Below the pieces are notes generated by a model. It was not told the DNA's origin and did no database searches. It saw nothing but the letters and a program-made list of their open reading frames with translations. From Struthio camelus (taxonomy: Eukaryota > Chordata > Aves > Struthioniformes > Struthionidae), in contig NC_090942.1 of NCBI RefSeq assembly GCF_040807025.1, positions 68,280,911 to 68,344,910 of the forward strand: DNA of 64,000 nt, read 5' to 3'. The stretch's first letter is position 1. Each line of letters starts with the position of its first letter. The position numbers and the translations under genes are program-made. This document shows, piece after piece, positions 9,757 through 22,691 of this stretch.

Positions 9757-12393
9757 GTAAGTGCCGCTGCCCCGCGCCCGGCCCGCCCAGGGGGGCGGCA
9801 GCGCGGCGCCCACCGTGCCCCGACGGGCCGGGGAGGGGCGGCGGGCGCGTCGTCCGCTCGCCCTCCGCGCTGCTGCGCGCCCGCCCGCCCGCGGCTCCGG
9901 GCCGGGGCTGGCAGCGGGGCCGGGGCGCCGGCCGCCCCCGGGGTCGCGGGGAGCCTCCCCGGCGCCGCCGCCGCCCGTTCCCTGCCCTCGGCTCCGTGAT
10001 TCAGCATTTCTGCCGGGAAACGCCGCCCCGGGACGGGGAGCCGCCGGGTCCCGCGGGGCCTCGGCTGCCGCCTCCCCCCCTTCCCGCCCCCGGCCCGTGG
10101 GGCGCACCCAGGGGCAGGGACTGTCCTGCGGGAACTTCCCGCTTTCCCGGCAAAGTGCCCGGTGTCCCTCCTGGCTGGGGAGCAGGTGTCGCGTCTGCGG
10201 CAGGCTACCGGGGAATGAAAGGGAGAACCGAGCACTTCAGAAAGCTCTTTGAGCAGCGAAGGGTGTTTGCGTTGAATTCCCCTCGAGTTCCTCCTCCCAC
10301 TCATCCCTTCCCTATATCTCCAGGACTTTTCTCCACGGTTGAGTGATGATGTCTGAAACTTCCCAGCTGCTGTTTTGAAGCAGACCCGCAGTCATTCTTA
10401 CCTGTCTTCCCAACGCTAAGCTAAGGGGTCTGCCTCGAGGATGCTGCATTGTTTCTTGTAGCCAGCCCGGCAGCTGCAAGTCTCTCGTGTCAGTCACTGA
10501 GTTTTCAGTCAGCCCCGTCTGCTTCAGATCTTCTCTGTGTACAGCGCGCAGCGGAGTCGAGGAGGAGCTTTGGTTGTAAAGGAATAAAGAGGAGCTGGGC
10601 AGCAGCAAAGTAACTGACAGCTACCCTTGCTAATCCTAGGAGGAAAACCAAGGCCTCGCTCTCTTGCAGGGCAGAAGAAGCTGTAGCAGCCCAGCTTAGT
10701 TACAATTCATGCAGCTAGCGTGTTACCCTTTGCGGTAGCTTGTTCTCCTCTTATTGTGTTCTGATGAAATGCTAATAATGGTGAATGCTTATCGTATTTT
10801 AGTACTTAAAAATTATTTGAGTGGGGAGGGGCTGTGCTGCGGAAGGAGTGTAGCCAAGCGCAGAGTTACAGGTCATGTTTAGCGCTTGGGTTTTGTCTGT
10901 AAGTGAGCGGTAAAGATGTTCATTACAAACCCATGGCAGGCAAAGGAGCAAGTTACACAGAAAGCAGAAAGTGTAGCAGGAGGAGGTGTTACTGATGGCT
11001 AGAACCTGGTAGACTCTTCCCGTTGAGTCACTATTCATTAAAATACCTGACGTTTATAAATAACGTTCATGGCTATCTGAAAATAGTGCGTTTCTATAAC
11101 GCAAGACAAGTTTAGGGAAATGCAGCATCCCTTTGGTACTCCCACAGAGCACCTGCCACCCTTCCTGTTGTAAAGGCAGGCTTGGAGATAACGGCAATCG
11201 ATACCCAGCTACCTGGGGGAGCAGGGACTGCAGGGGTCAAGGGATGGAATATCCCTGATAAAGCAAAACTGCCAACAGTACAAATAATTGCAAGCTGGAC
11301 TGTTAAGAGCAGATTTTATACATTCGCCTTGAAACTGTTCTAAGCAGGTTTCTGTAAAGAGCAACAGTGAAGTAGGCAGCAACGGGCAGAGTTAGCTTGG
11401 TGCATGCAGAATGCCTTCGTCATCATGCATTCAGCCAAATTGCTGGTGTGGTCTGATTAATCCATTACTCCACCGTGGGTAATCTGAGAGGTGAGTGGAC
11501 CTGCATATATCACCACTGACTGTATTGCGTGCTGTGTTGGCGCTGGGCTTGGCCTCATAGATCAGATTGCAGGGTTGAGGTTACGTTATGCAAATTAGCA
11601 GAAGACTCTTAAACTTTAATAATGCAATGGAAACTACACGCTTTAATTCACACTGTATGCATCTTAACTCTGAACTGGCTTTGCTTTTACTATTTCCAAA
11701 AAAATGTGTGCATGTGTGTAGAATGAAGTGCGATTCCCATCTAGTCCTATTTAAAAATCAGTAAGACTAATTCTCACTAATTCTGTGAGCAAGACTTCAT
11801 CCTCAAATGCTTGTAATAACCATACTGAAGTATGCAGATAAAATGTAGGGTCAATGCCCGAGTCATTTGCTCACTGGCTGGCATTACATTTGGAATAAGG
11901 AAGAAATCATCTATCTTCCTGATCCCTGGCTGCAGAGGAAAATTATTTCCACTGTGTCCCAAATGTTCTTTCAGCCCTCTGCTTTCTCCCTTCTTTCCCG
12001 CTCATTTCTACCAGTACAGTGTCCAAAGAAGACCTTAGGATCTGGGTGGAGTGGATCATCCAAAACCAGCACTTCCAAATAGCTTACAGGGAGCTCTTGC
12101 CAAGTGGTGCTGAGCTCGTGGCTGAGCTGCATACTGCTTGCCTGAGCTATGGGCCCTCCTGCCTGCCCGTTGTGATGTTGCTGGTTGTGCTCTAATCGGA
12201 GAAAGGATTTATCCTGCTGGATGTAAAATGCTCCACAGAAATGGACTTTTAACAAAATTGAAAAGAACATAGTTTGTTAATATTCTTGCTTGAGATGAGT
12301 GCATCCATTTAGGATACTCAAGAAAATTGTGTGATGCATGTATTGCAGGATCTCACTGAAAATGGGAGGCGAGGAAAAAACCATTTTGGTCTC

Positions 12394-12436
12394 TCTTTCC
12401 CTTTCTTTCTTTCTCTTTTTTTTTTTCTTTTTTTGT
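12394..12436 (+). repeat. T/C-rich simple repeat in intron 1
   Basis: CTTTCCCTTTCTTTCTTTCTC runs into two T-tracts. It is a pure-pyrimidine tract broken only at its right end. No transposon body could be recognised beside it. Confidence 0.75.
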
Positions 12437-14410
12437 CTTGTTTTACTTTCTGCTGTGCTAGTGTGACAGGTTAAAACCAATGCATTTTAATAGTTGTATA
12501 ATTCTTTATACCTGACTGGCGGTTGTGCTGCTGTGGCATGAAATTTTCATCTGAAAAGGCTTGTTTTGAATCTTACTGTAATAAGACTCAAAATCTGGGC
12601 GATCTCCAAACTGCACGTACAGAACAGATGTGCAGGGTAGGCTGAAATTTGTATCTACAGATCTATCAATCTTCAGAAAGTTTGTCTCAATCTCTTTGCG
12701 GTCCTTTGTGCCTGCAAAGATAAGAGGAAGGACTTGCCCTGGGACCTCTTCATTAGACTGGACATATACTACATATATGCTGCATGTTCTGGAAGCGATC
12801 TCAATTAAAAAAAATTATCACCAATCTGTCAGAAACATCTTAAGGAGACACTGCTGAAATTCTGTAGCAGTAGTTCAGCATGCCTCAGTTGCTGGAAATC
12901 TTAAATGACAGTCCTTATTCCAGTAGACTAATGCTGCGGAGCCAAACAGCGAGAAGAGCTGGAGTATTTGACAGTATTCACACAGGATCTGTCAGTATGA
13001 ATGTTCAGAGGAAAACATGAGTGGCCTATGTTACTAAAACCATTAAGTAAAACTTAAAATGTTCACAGAACTGCTGCAATTTTTTGCGTGGGTGAGCATA
13101 GGAAGGAAAAGAAAACCCTGGCAGTGAACATGAATTCTTCAATTAAATTAGTCTGTGTATTTGAACTTCTCTCACCTTCTTTCTTGACTTCAATAAACTA
13201 AAGAAATACTAAAACTAGTTGATTTATAAATATTTGTATTGTACTTTGGTAACTGCTAGGTGTCAGATCTAGCAGAACTCCCGATCTGTGAAGGGTTTCA
13301 AACGGTAGGGAACGGTTTTCCTTAGTCCTTAGGAAAAACTTAATTCACGCTATCCAGTGCTGTCACTTAGTTGTTAACGTGCAGCTATTTTCTTCTCTGA
13401 GAAGGGATGTGTTATACTTCTTTCTGAAGGAAGAAGAAAGCTTTTGGGACTCAGGATATACTATTTCTAGATGACTTACATATAAAATGTTAAGAGGAAG
13501 GAAAAAAACCCTTACCAGTTCTGTAATTCACTCCAGTTTTTATATTTAAATAGGGTGGTTTCTGGCTTACACCTTGTCTCCGCTAACAGAAGTTCTGTAA
13601 ATCATTTATTCCCTTCATAGCACTTCAGTTATTCCCTGGTTCTAGTGGTTTTGCAAAAATATTACTCAACTGTTGAAGCAGAAGATGAAATCTTTAGTAT
13701 ACTGCCTTAATTCTGCTAGGTTTTTCTCTCTCCCTTTCTCTCTTTTGCTTTCAAATCTCCATTTAGGTAGATTTTCATCACAAAAAAACAACAGGTAGTT
13801 GAGGTTTGATGTAGTCAGCAACATACCAGACCTAGCCTGGAGTGATGAGAAATTGTGAGGGAAAAATCCTATTGAAACGTCAGAACACCAAGTTTTAAAG
13901 CTCTTAGTCTGAGCTCAGCCCCCTGATTGTCCAGGTGGGTGAATGAAGGCCCAAGGGAAGTGAAAGCCCTGCCTCCTCAGGCTCTCTGATATGGGGTTGC
14001 AGGCACCGTATACCACCCTGGCAAAAGGTACGTGTCGGTGAGGGAGGCACGAGATGAAAGACTGGGGGAAAAGGTAATGACAAGTTTAGCCCTCACAGCC
14101 ATCGCAAAGACTAGGGGCAAAGACAGTGAGCGAAGAGCCACAAGTGATACCTGGCCTCCCTTGAAGGAGGTGGAAGTCACCATTCACTGGAAATTTGCTT
14201 GGCTCTGTGAGAAAAGGGTACAAAGGGGTGATTCAGTGGTGCTTGGGCTGGTGGTGGGCGGCTGTCTTGGCGCTTGAGGCTCTGGGAAGGAGAGGAGCTG
14301 AGGGAGATCCGTGCTTTAGGGGAACTGAACTCTCCTGCTGGACATAGTAAAAGTCACCTGCGCACAGTTTGCTCACAGAACCATCCTAGTAGTACTCTGA
14401 TTGCTAAAAA

Positions 14411-14448
14411 GGGGGGGGGGGGAAAAGAAAGAAAGAAAGAAAAAAAAG
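14411..14448 (+). repeat. G12 run followed by a GAAA repeat
   Basis: Twelve G residues (14411-14422) are directly followed by AAAA, several GAAA units and an A-run. It is an all-purine microsatellite in intron 1. Confidence 0.85.
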
Positions 14449-16024
14449 GTCTGTGCTCACCTGTTCACTGCAGAATGGATGACCCGCCAGCTCGGCTGGC
14501 AGAGGCTACTAATCAGGGATAGTTTAGATAACATACATGTTTAGGAAATAAATGCTATCCTTCAGCAACCGTTCAGCATTCTGTGTGGGCACTGAGAGCC
14601 TGATATAAGATCACTGGTGGCTTTGGATCAAAGCCTTAAGTGACTGTGAGCTTGGGTTAGATGTAAATATACAGCCAAAAGGAGAATCAATTCAATAACT
14701 CACTGCCAACCTTCTGATCTATCTAGTTGCTTACAGCTGATCCTTCTGTTTTTTCAACTGTATCGATGGCATGAGTTTCAAGGACAGGGAGCTTAAAGAA
14801 AAAAACAGAGTAAGAAGAAGGAGACCTTAGATTTTATTTGTTCTTGATTTAATGTTGTATTACCGTTTGACATCACATGGTAATATAGTGAACTATAATG
14901 TGCCAGGTTAAATGCACAATGCACAAGTATTCTCGTCTCTCTGTACATCTATATCAGGGCAATATCACAATGTTTAAGATTATGTCAGTATTTCTTCTCT
15001 ATAGCTTAGTCTAATATTTCTACCTTAGCAATAGCAATCACTCTCCATACCAATATTGTGATTCCTGCCATGAAATTGATATATGATTGCTGGAGCCGCA
15101 ATGGGCTAGAGTTATAAGCAAGGTGAGGTTTGCGAAGAGGTGCAGTTGCTTTTATTAGGACAGTTGGGCTGTAACTGGAATATATGGACACACTGCTAGG
15201 CACGTAAGTCTTCCTGCTGGCTAACAGCAGATTGTTTTGCTGCCATGTTAGGTCTGGGAGAGGGTGCGTGTGCCTCAGCGCTTGCCTGCCTTTCAACTCC
15301 AGGACTTGCTCATATGAAGCTGATGCACAGAATATTATTTTTCTTCCGGCAGACTGAGTGTAAGTTTTGTTTTGAAAGAGAAAAGGTGAGCTAGAATGGA
15401 ATGGTTAATATGTAGTAGCACTTGTCTGATTTTTTTCCTTCCTTTGGTTATAGGCCTGGGTTATGTTCCTTTAGGGACACTAGCAGGGTCACTTGGGCTC
15501 CTGTGGACGGGGACCGGAGAGTTGCTGGAGAGGGTGGAATATTCTTGGGGAGGCTTTCGGAGATGGCAGACTGTGGCTGCCTTTTGAGTTTAAAAGCCTT
15601 TTATTTTGAGGGGAAGGGTTCGTTAAAAGATCCAAGCAGATCCTCCTCAAAGATTTGGCTTACATGAATCTTGTCGCACCTATGTTTGCTGCTTTTCTTC
15701 ATTGATGCGTTGTCTATCTAACACTTACTTTAATTCCTAGGGCTTTTTTCTCATCCAGCCTACTATTCCTCTTGCACTAGTGTCACAGTTGATTTTCTTT
15801 TGTCTTCGTTTGTCCGAAAGACTCAGCTTTGGCCAACCTCCTTCCTCACAGGAGCATCCCTGTCAATACTCTCCAGGGTACATGCAAGTGAAGTGCTCTG
15901 GCTGCTGCTGGTCAGCTAAGGGCGTTTCTCTGCATTTACGCACTGTGTTTCTGACTGCTTTCCTGGGCTTTCTCATTTATCGTCTCTCTTGTCTTAAAAA
16001 CAAAACACTGCCCTCTCTTCTCTT

Positions 16025-16038
16025 CCCCCCCCCCCCCC
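16025..16038 (+). repeat. Poly-C run, 14 C
   Basis: Fourteen consecutive C residues lie inside a CT-rich stretch of intron 1. The length is prone to sequencing error. Confidence 0.85.
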
Positions 16039-19000
16039 AAAGAAAACCCTTGAGTGTCTGTCTGTTTTCATACACTGTACTTCTCTTCGCTTCAGTATAA
16101 ATGAGGACAGCTTGATGGGTTAAAACATCCGAGTTGTTTGGTTATATTGCTATTAAACCCTGGGATGTATTTTACTCTCTGTCTATACTTACTCAGGGAA
16201 ACTTCCTATCAGTGCAGAGCTGTACAGCATTGCAGGCTGCTGCTTCGTGTATCGCAGTACCTTCTGGTCAGCAGTGGGATGATAAAAAGTTTTGTCAGAT
16301 GTTAACTTCCTTTGTTGTCTTGCTGTTACAGAGATAATATTTAAGATTAATTTTTAAGATCAACTCTCCTTTGTTCAAAACGCGGCTAAAACGACACCTG
16401 GTTTGTCAGCTTGTATATTGCCACAGTGGTCTGACTTTTTTTAATTTTCCAGGGCCTTTTTATGAAGACAAATCTAAAGCCATGTGAATAACATGTTCGG
16501 TATCCTTAATGCAGGGGAGTGATCATCAAACGACACTTTCTAGTGTTTCACTAGAAATTTCTAACACGTTTACCACTTCCCAGGTGCTGTCCCTTCTCAG
16601 TCTAATTGTAATTTCTGTTTTCTTTTCCTAACCATGCTGGAAAGCAATAAGCTGCTTAGAGTCCCAGCCCTTAGCTGGTGCTCTTGCAAGCGGTGACTGT
16701 CGTGCTCTGAGGGAATTACTCTAGCTTGGGAACTGATATGCCTCTGTTTTCTCGTCCATCCCTATTGTATATTCAAGTAACAAACCATTTAACCGTTATT
16801 CTCCATTTAATTCTGAGAAATTCATATCTTCATATTCTACAGTACTGTGAAAAGCCTGCCAGCCCAAAGTACTGCTATGCCAGGAGAGCTCTGCTGTGCT
16901 TGTGCTAGCCATCGTCTCAACATTAGTGCAAATGAGGCTTATTTTCTTTTTACTGCTAGAGATTTTTCATTAATCTTTGAATTGTTTCCATGTCGAACTT
17001 TAACCATTGTTGTCACTGGTGCAGCTGCACCATTTTTGGAATACAAATGCTCATTTTCCTAACACACAATAGATGCATCCATGAAGACTATTAGGCGATT
17101 CCACCATGCTCTGAAGTCTTGCATTAGTTTACATAGACTTTTTCTTCGTCATACATATCACACAATCATAAAAGGCATGGAAGATCACAGGAAGCTTAAC
17201 TGATCATTGTACATTACTTTAACTCATAAATCTGCACGTGAGCCAGCCTCTGTAGAAACTGTGGGGTTTTTATGAGGTGTGGGATGCTCTGAGAATTTCC
17301 ATTAAGTGTTACTTGCTATAACAGATTATTATTATTATGCTGTGCATTTCTATTTCATAACATATTTTGTTTTTGTTAGTCTGTTGAAAATAATAAAACA
17401 GATTAAGCTAAACAAGAGCTGCCCAGGGATAATAACAAGGTCTATAAAAAGAAAAACTCTCCAATTATGGTTTACAGTATTATTAAATCATAAGAGCTCT
17501 TATAAAAGGTTGAATGAGTCTTTGTGTGCATAAGTGGGTAAAAAGCACTATATTAGAGCCTGGGGTGCTGGTGATTATATAACACAACTGGCTTTGGGTT
17601 TTAAAAATGGAATTGGTTTTTGTGAGCCCTTACTCTTGTGGCACAACCCCCTTTGGCTCTGGGTCTGTGAGCGTGAAGTCACTGAATCCCATCGGTTTCC
17701 AGGGCTTTTTAGTGCTCTGCAGGTGAATTACTTACCTGAGGAGGTGTATCCCTGCCTGACTTGTCTAGAGGAAGAGTAAGTGCCCTTTGGTTGAGAGCTG
17801 CATGGGGCACAGTCCCGGCTCTGCAAATACCACTCCTCCAACAAGTAGCTGGGGCTAGGAGGAGAGAGGGAAAGTAGTTAGCTGGGCTTGTGGATAGAAG
17901 CTGCATGTTTTTTTAAGGGCAAGAGTAATTTGCTTTCTTTTAGAGAGCTCTTTTACAAGCTCTTTGATGGCATGTTTACTCAGCAGACCTTCAGCAGTTG
18001 GTGCCTGTGAAGGTCTCTTTCTGAGACTGCAGCTACATAATTACTTTTCCTAGAGTGGGGAGCGGAGGAAAGGGAAAGCTGCCACGTTTATACCATAGGT
18101 GGCGAGGCAAAATACACCAAAAGCAAAGGATCGCATGCACTTTGCTGCTCCAGAACAACATCTGTTAGCCTTAACAAAAGCAAGGGATTTCTATGTTAGG
18201 ACTATGTAACTCTTCTTTTGGTATACCTCCTGCTGTGGCATGTAGTTTTGGGTGTGACTCTGCAAGCTGTGGATGCTGCAACACTCGGACACAAAGAGCA
18301 GTGCTGGGACTAGAGTCTTTCCTTGGATCCATGTTATCGTGCAGCTGGCTTCTCCCTGAGGGGGACAGTGATCCGCACTGGGATTCTTCTGGTGAATTTT
18401 TCTGCTAGCGATGGCTTGGGTCATGCAGATCAGCTCTATTAGAAAATGCCTGTGATGCCTCCTACTATCAAGAGGTTGTTCCTTGGTCTACTTGCTCTTC
18501 TCCTCTTTTTCCCAGGGGCTTTTGAGGGCCTTTGCATTTGAACTGTTATTCTCCACTTTTTTGCAGCCTTAGCACACTCTTTCCCTTCAAGGACGCTTTC
18601 AGACTACTGGAAGGCAGCCATGTGCGTGGCTGCAGGTTTCATCTGCAGTTTCACTCCCATTTAACTGTGCTGTAAAATGCTTGCTTACTTATGTCAGGCA
18701 GTGAAGGATCATGCCCTGTGTTGCCCGTTACTTTAATGGTTTCTAAACGTTTCCTCCAGAGGGAAGAAAGACCCATCTGGATATCTTGCTCCCCCTAGAT
18801 CCATGCATCAGCTCATTGCTGAGATCTCCCCAATGGCCCTTCTGCAGGCTGTGGAAGGCGTCCTGCGAGGGTTGTCGTAGACGTGGTGCGCTTTCACCCC
18901 GCCGTTCGCACCCGTTGCCGGGCAGGTGTTGGAGCTGCGCCGGACTCTTATTCCCTGAGCATTGCACAGGGTGCTCCCCTGAGGAAAGGCCTCACTCGTC

Positions 19001-21523
19001 GGAGATGATGGCGTCTCCCCGATGAGCATCCCATTCCAAGGAGCACAGTCACTTGTTTTGTTCAGCCCCACATATTTAGAGTACTATTTGGAGACACCTT
19101 TCTGGCTTCACAGACAGTTCAAAAAGTCTGGCCAGCCCAAAGCATCTGTTTTCCTAGCTGAGCTCTCCTACAAGACGGTAACATTCACATCTTTCTTACA
19201 GGTAGTGCTTTGATGCAGACAGATGTTATGCTTTTCATATAGAAGGGACTAAGGTTCTCAGGCTGGTACAGCGCTGCATGTTAGAAAAGGTGATAGTGCT
19301 GGTGCCTTTTGGGCTTACAAGTTAAAAAATGAAAGATTTCCCCATCTGTGGGTCGGTTTAGAAATGGGAACGTCAGAAAACTTCCCTCCCATGGCAGAGT
19401 ACTGTTCCTGTTCATGAATGTTGTGTTGGAGAACCACCACTTCTTATTGAAGCCTACTTTTGAGATTCCTATCTCTATTTTTCTTCCTTTGTTTGCTGAG
19501 CCATATACCGTGTGTAATTACTGCAAGACTCTGTAGTAACACTGATGCCCGCAAACAAAGAGAAGATTGCATCTCTGCAAGGGTATTAATGTTTAAGTAG
19601 GGGCAAGTCATTTGGGTTGATTTGCTTATGCTCTCTCACTCCCCCACGCAGAAGCTGCTTTGTAGTTGCTCTGCTGTGGAGCAAATTTGGCTTTCCATAG
19701 CACACTGCCTTTTTTTCCCAGGGGTGGCTGAGTGTGCTGGGGAGCTTTACGATGTTCTTGTGACTCAGATTAGAGCTGTCTGGAGCCCTAGATTTGCTCA
19801 CCCCTGTTTGACATATAATAAACTTAACCACTGTTAACGTTTCAAAATCATTCTGCTGGGATTGTTTCAGGACAAAAGAATGTTTCCTTCATTGCCATTT
19901 GGCCTAATTTCTTATGACAAAGAGCTGTAGCAGCAAAAAAAAAAAAAAACTGCTGTGAATATAGCACCTGCACACATTCGCATTTAATGGTCATGGGCCA
20001 CCAAAGATGGTATTCAAAACACACACAGAGGCATGCTTGTGCTCAGATTTTGCTGTTTACTAGAAGGCTTATTCTAGTAGCATGTGGTGTTCTGTTTGTG
20101 TTTTGTTTTGCCTTTATTCTTAAAAAACAAACAAAAAAAAACACAGGGGAACAACCAGGTGGTGAGGCTGGTGCTTTTACATAGCTGTTTTCAATATGTT
20201 ACAACAGGTAATTCTCAGCTCTTACAGGCCTTTTGGGCTTTGCATTTTGTCCAAGAAGGGGCATGAAGAGCACATCATACCTTTGGGACAGCTGGCCTGA
20301 TAGGGGCAGGAAGACCAACCTCCTGCAAGGTCCTGATTCTTGCTAGTAGACCTGTTTTGCTGGATGGGAAGTGATGTTCAGACATGATCCATGTAAATAA
20401 ATGAAAGACTTACGTGAGTGTTGTCAAATGTTGTGCTTTTAGTGTTTGGTCCTGGTGTCTTGGCCAAAAAAAAAGAAAAGGAATTCTTCACGTTTTGGTG
20501 TGTGGGTCCACATCACCACATCACCTGAGCCTTGATGTCTCCACTGTCCTCACCCACTCAGCAGGCCCCTGGCCTGCATAGGCCTTCTCCAGAGATCAGG
20601 CTGCCAGAGCATACTGTTGGCATTTTCAAAGGGACTGCACTCCATCTGACTGATTTACAGCCAGGATCACTTCATTTGTATAAAGAGCTGGTCTTACAGG
20701 AGGTCCTTGCTGTTGTGCACATCTGCAGGTGCCTCTGGGTTGAAATTTTGCTTAGACTGTCATTTTGAGCAGTTTGACTCCTTTTTGGGCAGGGTGGCCC
20801 CTTTTTGGCGGTGCTGCCCCTCATCCCAGAGGGGTGCTCTGAAACCAAGATTTAGGCCTGGGGGTTCCCACTGCTGCAGCATATTTGCAACTGAAGCTTT
20901 GTCTGGGTGTCTGTTACTGCCATTTGTTGTGTTTTTATCATCTAGTTCTGGTAGATAGGAGGGAAAGTGATGCGTGCTACAGACCTGAAGTGGTTTGCAG
21001 GAGAAAAGGAAAAAAAAAAGGCCCCAACACAAACAAAAAACCCTCCTTCAAGTATTCTTGAATCACGCAGACTGATGTCTTGTCAAAATGTAGTTGCGTC
21101 AACCTGTACTTCAAAGTGGAAGGTCAAGTCATGCTAAAATCACACCTCTCCCAAACTCTGCTCGTTTCAGCTCTTGCCTCCACAAATACTCCAGTGGGAA
21201 CAAAACTGGAATGCACAAGTAAGACTCCTGTTAAAGTTGGACTGACCTGGAAAACGCAGCCCTGGACAAATAGCACTCTGTTGCTTATGAGTAAGGAATG
21301 TAGAGAGTATTTATAAAAAGCATATGTTGTCTGTGAGGGCCAGACACACCACACCTCCTTTGTCTTACAGAAACTAAGGTGTTTACATAGCAGGAACAAC
21401 TCAGTGGCGTTGCTGTGGAACCATGAGTAGCGTGGCAAAACTGAAACCTTAGTAACAACAGGAAAAAGGATTGCTAGCCTTTTAACATGTTTACATCTAC
21501 ATGCAAAATATTTGGATTGATTC

Positions 21524-21564
21524 TTTTTTTTTTCTTTTTTTACTGATTGTCTTTTTTTTTTTTT
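21524..21564 (+). repeat. Poly-T tracts in intron 1
   Basis: T-rich tracts at 21524-21541 (with one C) and at 21552-21564 are separated by ACTGATTGTC. They could be the tail of a minus-strand retroposon, but I recognise no element body next to them. Confidence 0.7.
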
Positions 21565-22513
21565 AATGTTCTTTAACATTAATCCTTCCAAATTCCTTGC
21601 TTGTATATGGAATCCTCATTATGTAGAGACACCGTGTACATAGGTATTTGTCCAAAGGTACAGATATGGTTAATTCTGAAGAGAGTCAAGTTATCTTCAA
21701 CTGCACATAAAGCAAAGCCTGTCAGCAGCTCTTAGGCAAGTTGGCTGTAAAAAACAGTCATCAGAAAAATGTGTGAATGCACGTTATGGATTAAGTGCTG
21801 TAACAGCTACTTACTTATTTTGTTGTTATGGCAGCACAAATAATGAACCCTAATTGTCTCATCAAGATTGAGTCTAAAGAGATGTTAACCAACTTAAGTC
21901 GTCACTGTACTTCTCATAAAAATGATGGTGACTATTAAAGCAGCTTGGTGGTGTAAACCTGATTTCAGTAAAGCACTCAAATAAATGCTTAGCCTTCAGT
22001 ACGTGAAAGTATTTTGAAAGTTAAATGGGAATAAATGTGCCTGTAACTTCAAGCATATGCTTCAGAGCTTTACTGAATCCTTGCTGTTCACAAGCAAATC
22101 ATCTCTTCCATACTAGAAAATAACTACCCATATTGTAAAGCTGCCATGTGGCTGAGACTACTGCGGAAGATGCCAACAGGGAAATAGGACAAGCGCTGCA
22201 CTTCTAACATTGGGCTGCATTATTTCCTGCTATGGAAGCGCATATATTGCTTGACAGCAGTAAACTTAACTTAATGTTACGGCACAAGCCTCTCCCGTCT
22301 TTGCCAAATTCAACCACGTATTTTAAAAGGAGAGTCAGGGAAGTGGTTTCTTTTTAATCAGATAAACTAGAAGTTCAGAGTAATTTTCCCTAATTAGTTT
22401 AAGAGCACTTACATTAGAAGACTGCAAACGAGGCAAAAAACATAAATCGGAGTATTTGAAAAATGTCCTGCCATTACAAGGTCTAGTTATGGCTCTGTTT
22501 TGTTTTTTTACAG

Positions 22514-22691
22514 GCTAAACATATTATTGGCTGGTATGAACCCCTTCTATTTCCACGCAGTGAATGTAATTTTACACTGTCTAGTGACGCTTGTGCTGAT
22601 GTATACTTGTGACAAGGCCGTGTTCAAGGACTGTCGACTTGCTTTTGTCACAGCTCTGTTCTTTGCCGTGCATCCCATTCACACCGAGGCT
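22514..22691 (+). CDS. TMTC1: TMTC1 coding exon 2 (residues 105-164)
   Basis: The exon is preceded by a T-rich tract and ACAG and followed by GTAAGTATG. Its first G completes the Lys codon left open by exon 1, and it ends in phase 0 after GAG GCT. It encodes LNILLAGMNPFYFHAVNV and then a hydrophobic span (about 116-136) that should cross the ER membrane. CDKAVFKDCR follows, then a second hydrophobic span (about 147-157) that runs into HPIHTEA (158-164). The HPIHTEAV segment is a TMTC family signature near the membrane. The match to human TMTC1 is nearly residue for residue. A frame that starts further upstream, at 22500, reads intron sequence and is not the real start. Confidence 0.95.

Larger units (their letters stand above)
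8870..10240 (+). promoter_or_regulatory. TMTC1: CpG island with the TMTC1 promoter, 5' UTR and exon 1
   Basis: Base composition jumps from AT-rich to strongly GC- and CpG-rich at about 8870 and falls back by about 10240. The island spans the 5' flank, coding exon 1 and the first roughly 480 bases of intron 1, as expected for a housekeeping-type promoter. I see no clear TATA box. The transcription start cannot be placed from sequence, but it should lie upstream of 9443 and plausibly between 9100 and 9330. The flank holds long G-runs and a GGC repeat. A TTTATTTGCAG stretch near 9239-9249 resembles a splice acceptor, so an upstream noncoding exon is possible but unproven. Confidence 0.8.
9757..22513 (+). 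other. TMTC1: TMTC1 intron 1 (12.8 kb)
   Basis: The intron starts GTAAGTG and ends in a T-rich tract plus ACAG before exon 2. The first roughly 480 bases belong to the CpG island; the rest is AT-rich. I see no exon-like block with conserved protein. Simple repeats are listed separately. A short CpG-rich patch at about 18790-19040 stands out and may be regulatory. A 155-codon minus-strand frame at 21124-21591 is Lys-rich at its start because of poly-T tracts, and it has no recognisable domain. No tRNA or snoRNA could be supported. Confidence 0.85.

Noticed and set aside
21124..21591. 155-codon minus-strand frame in intron 1
   Set aside because: The Lys-rich start comes from poly-T tracts, the rest has no recognisable domain, and no splice partner was seen.
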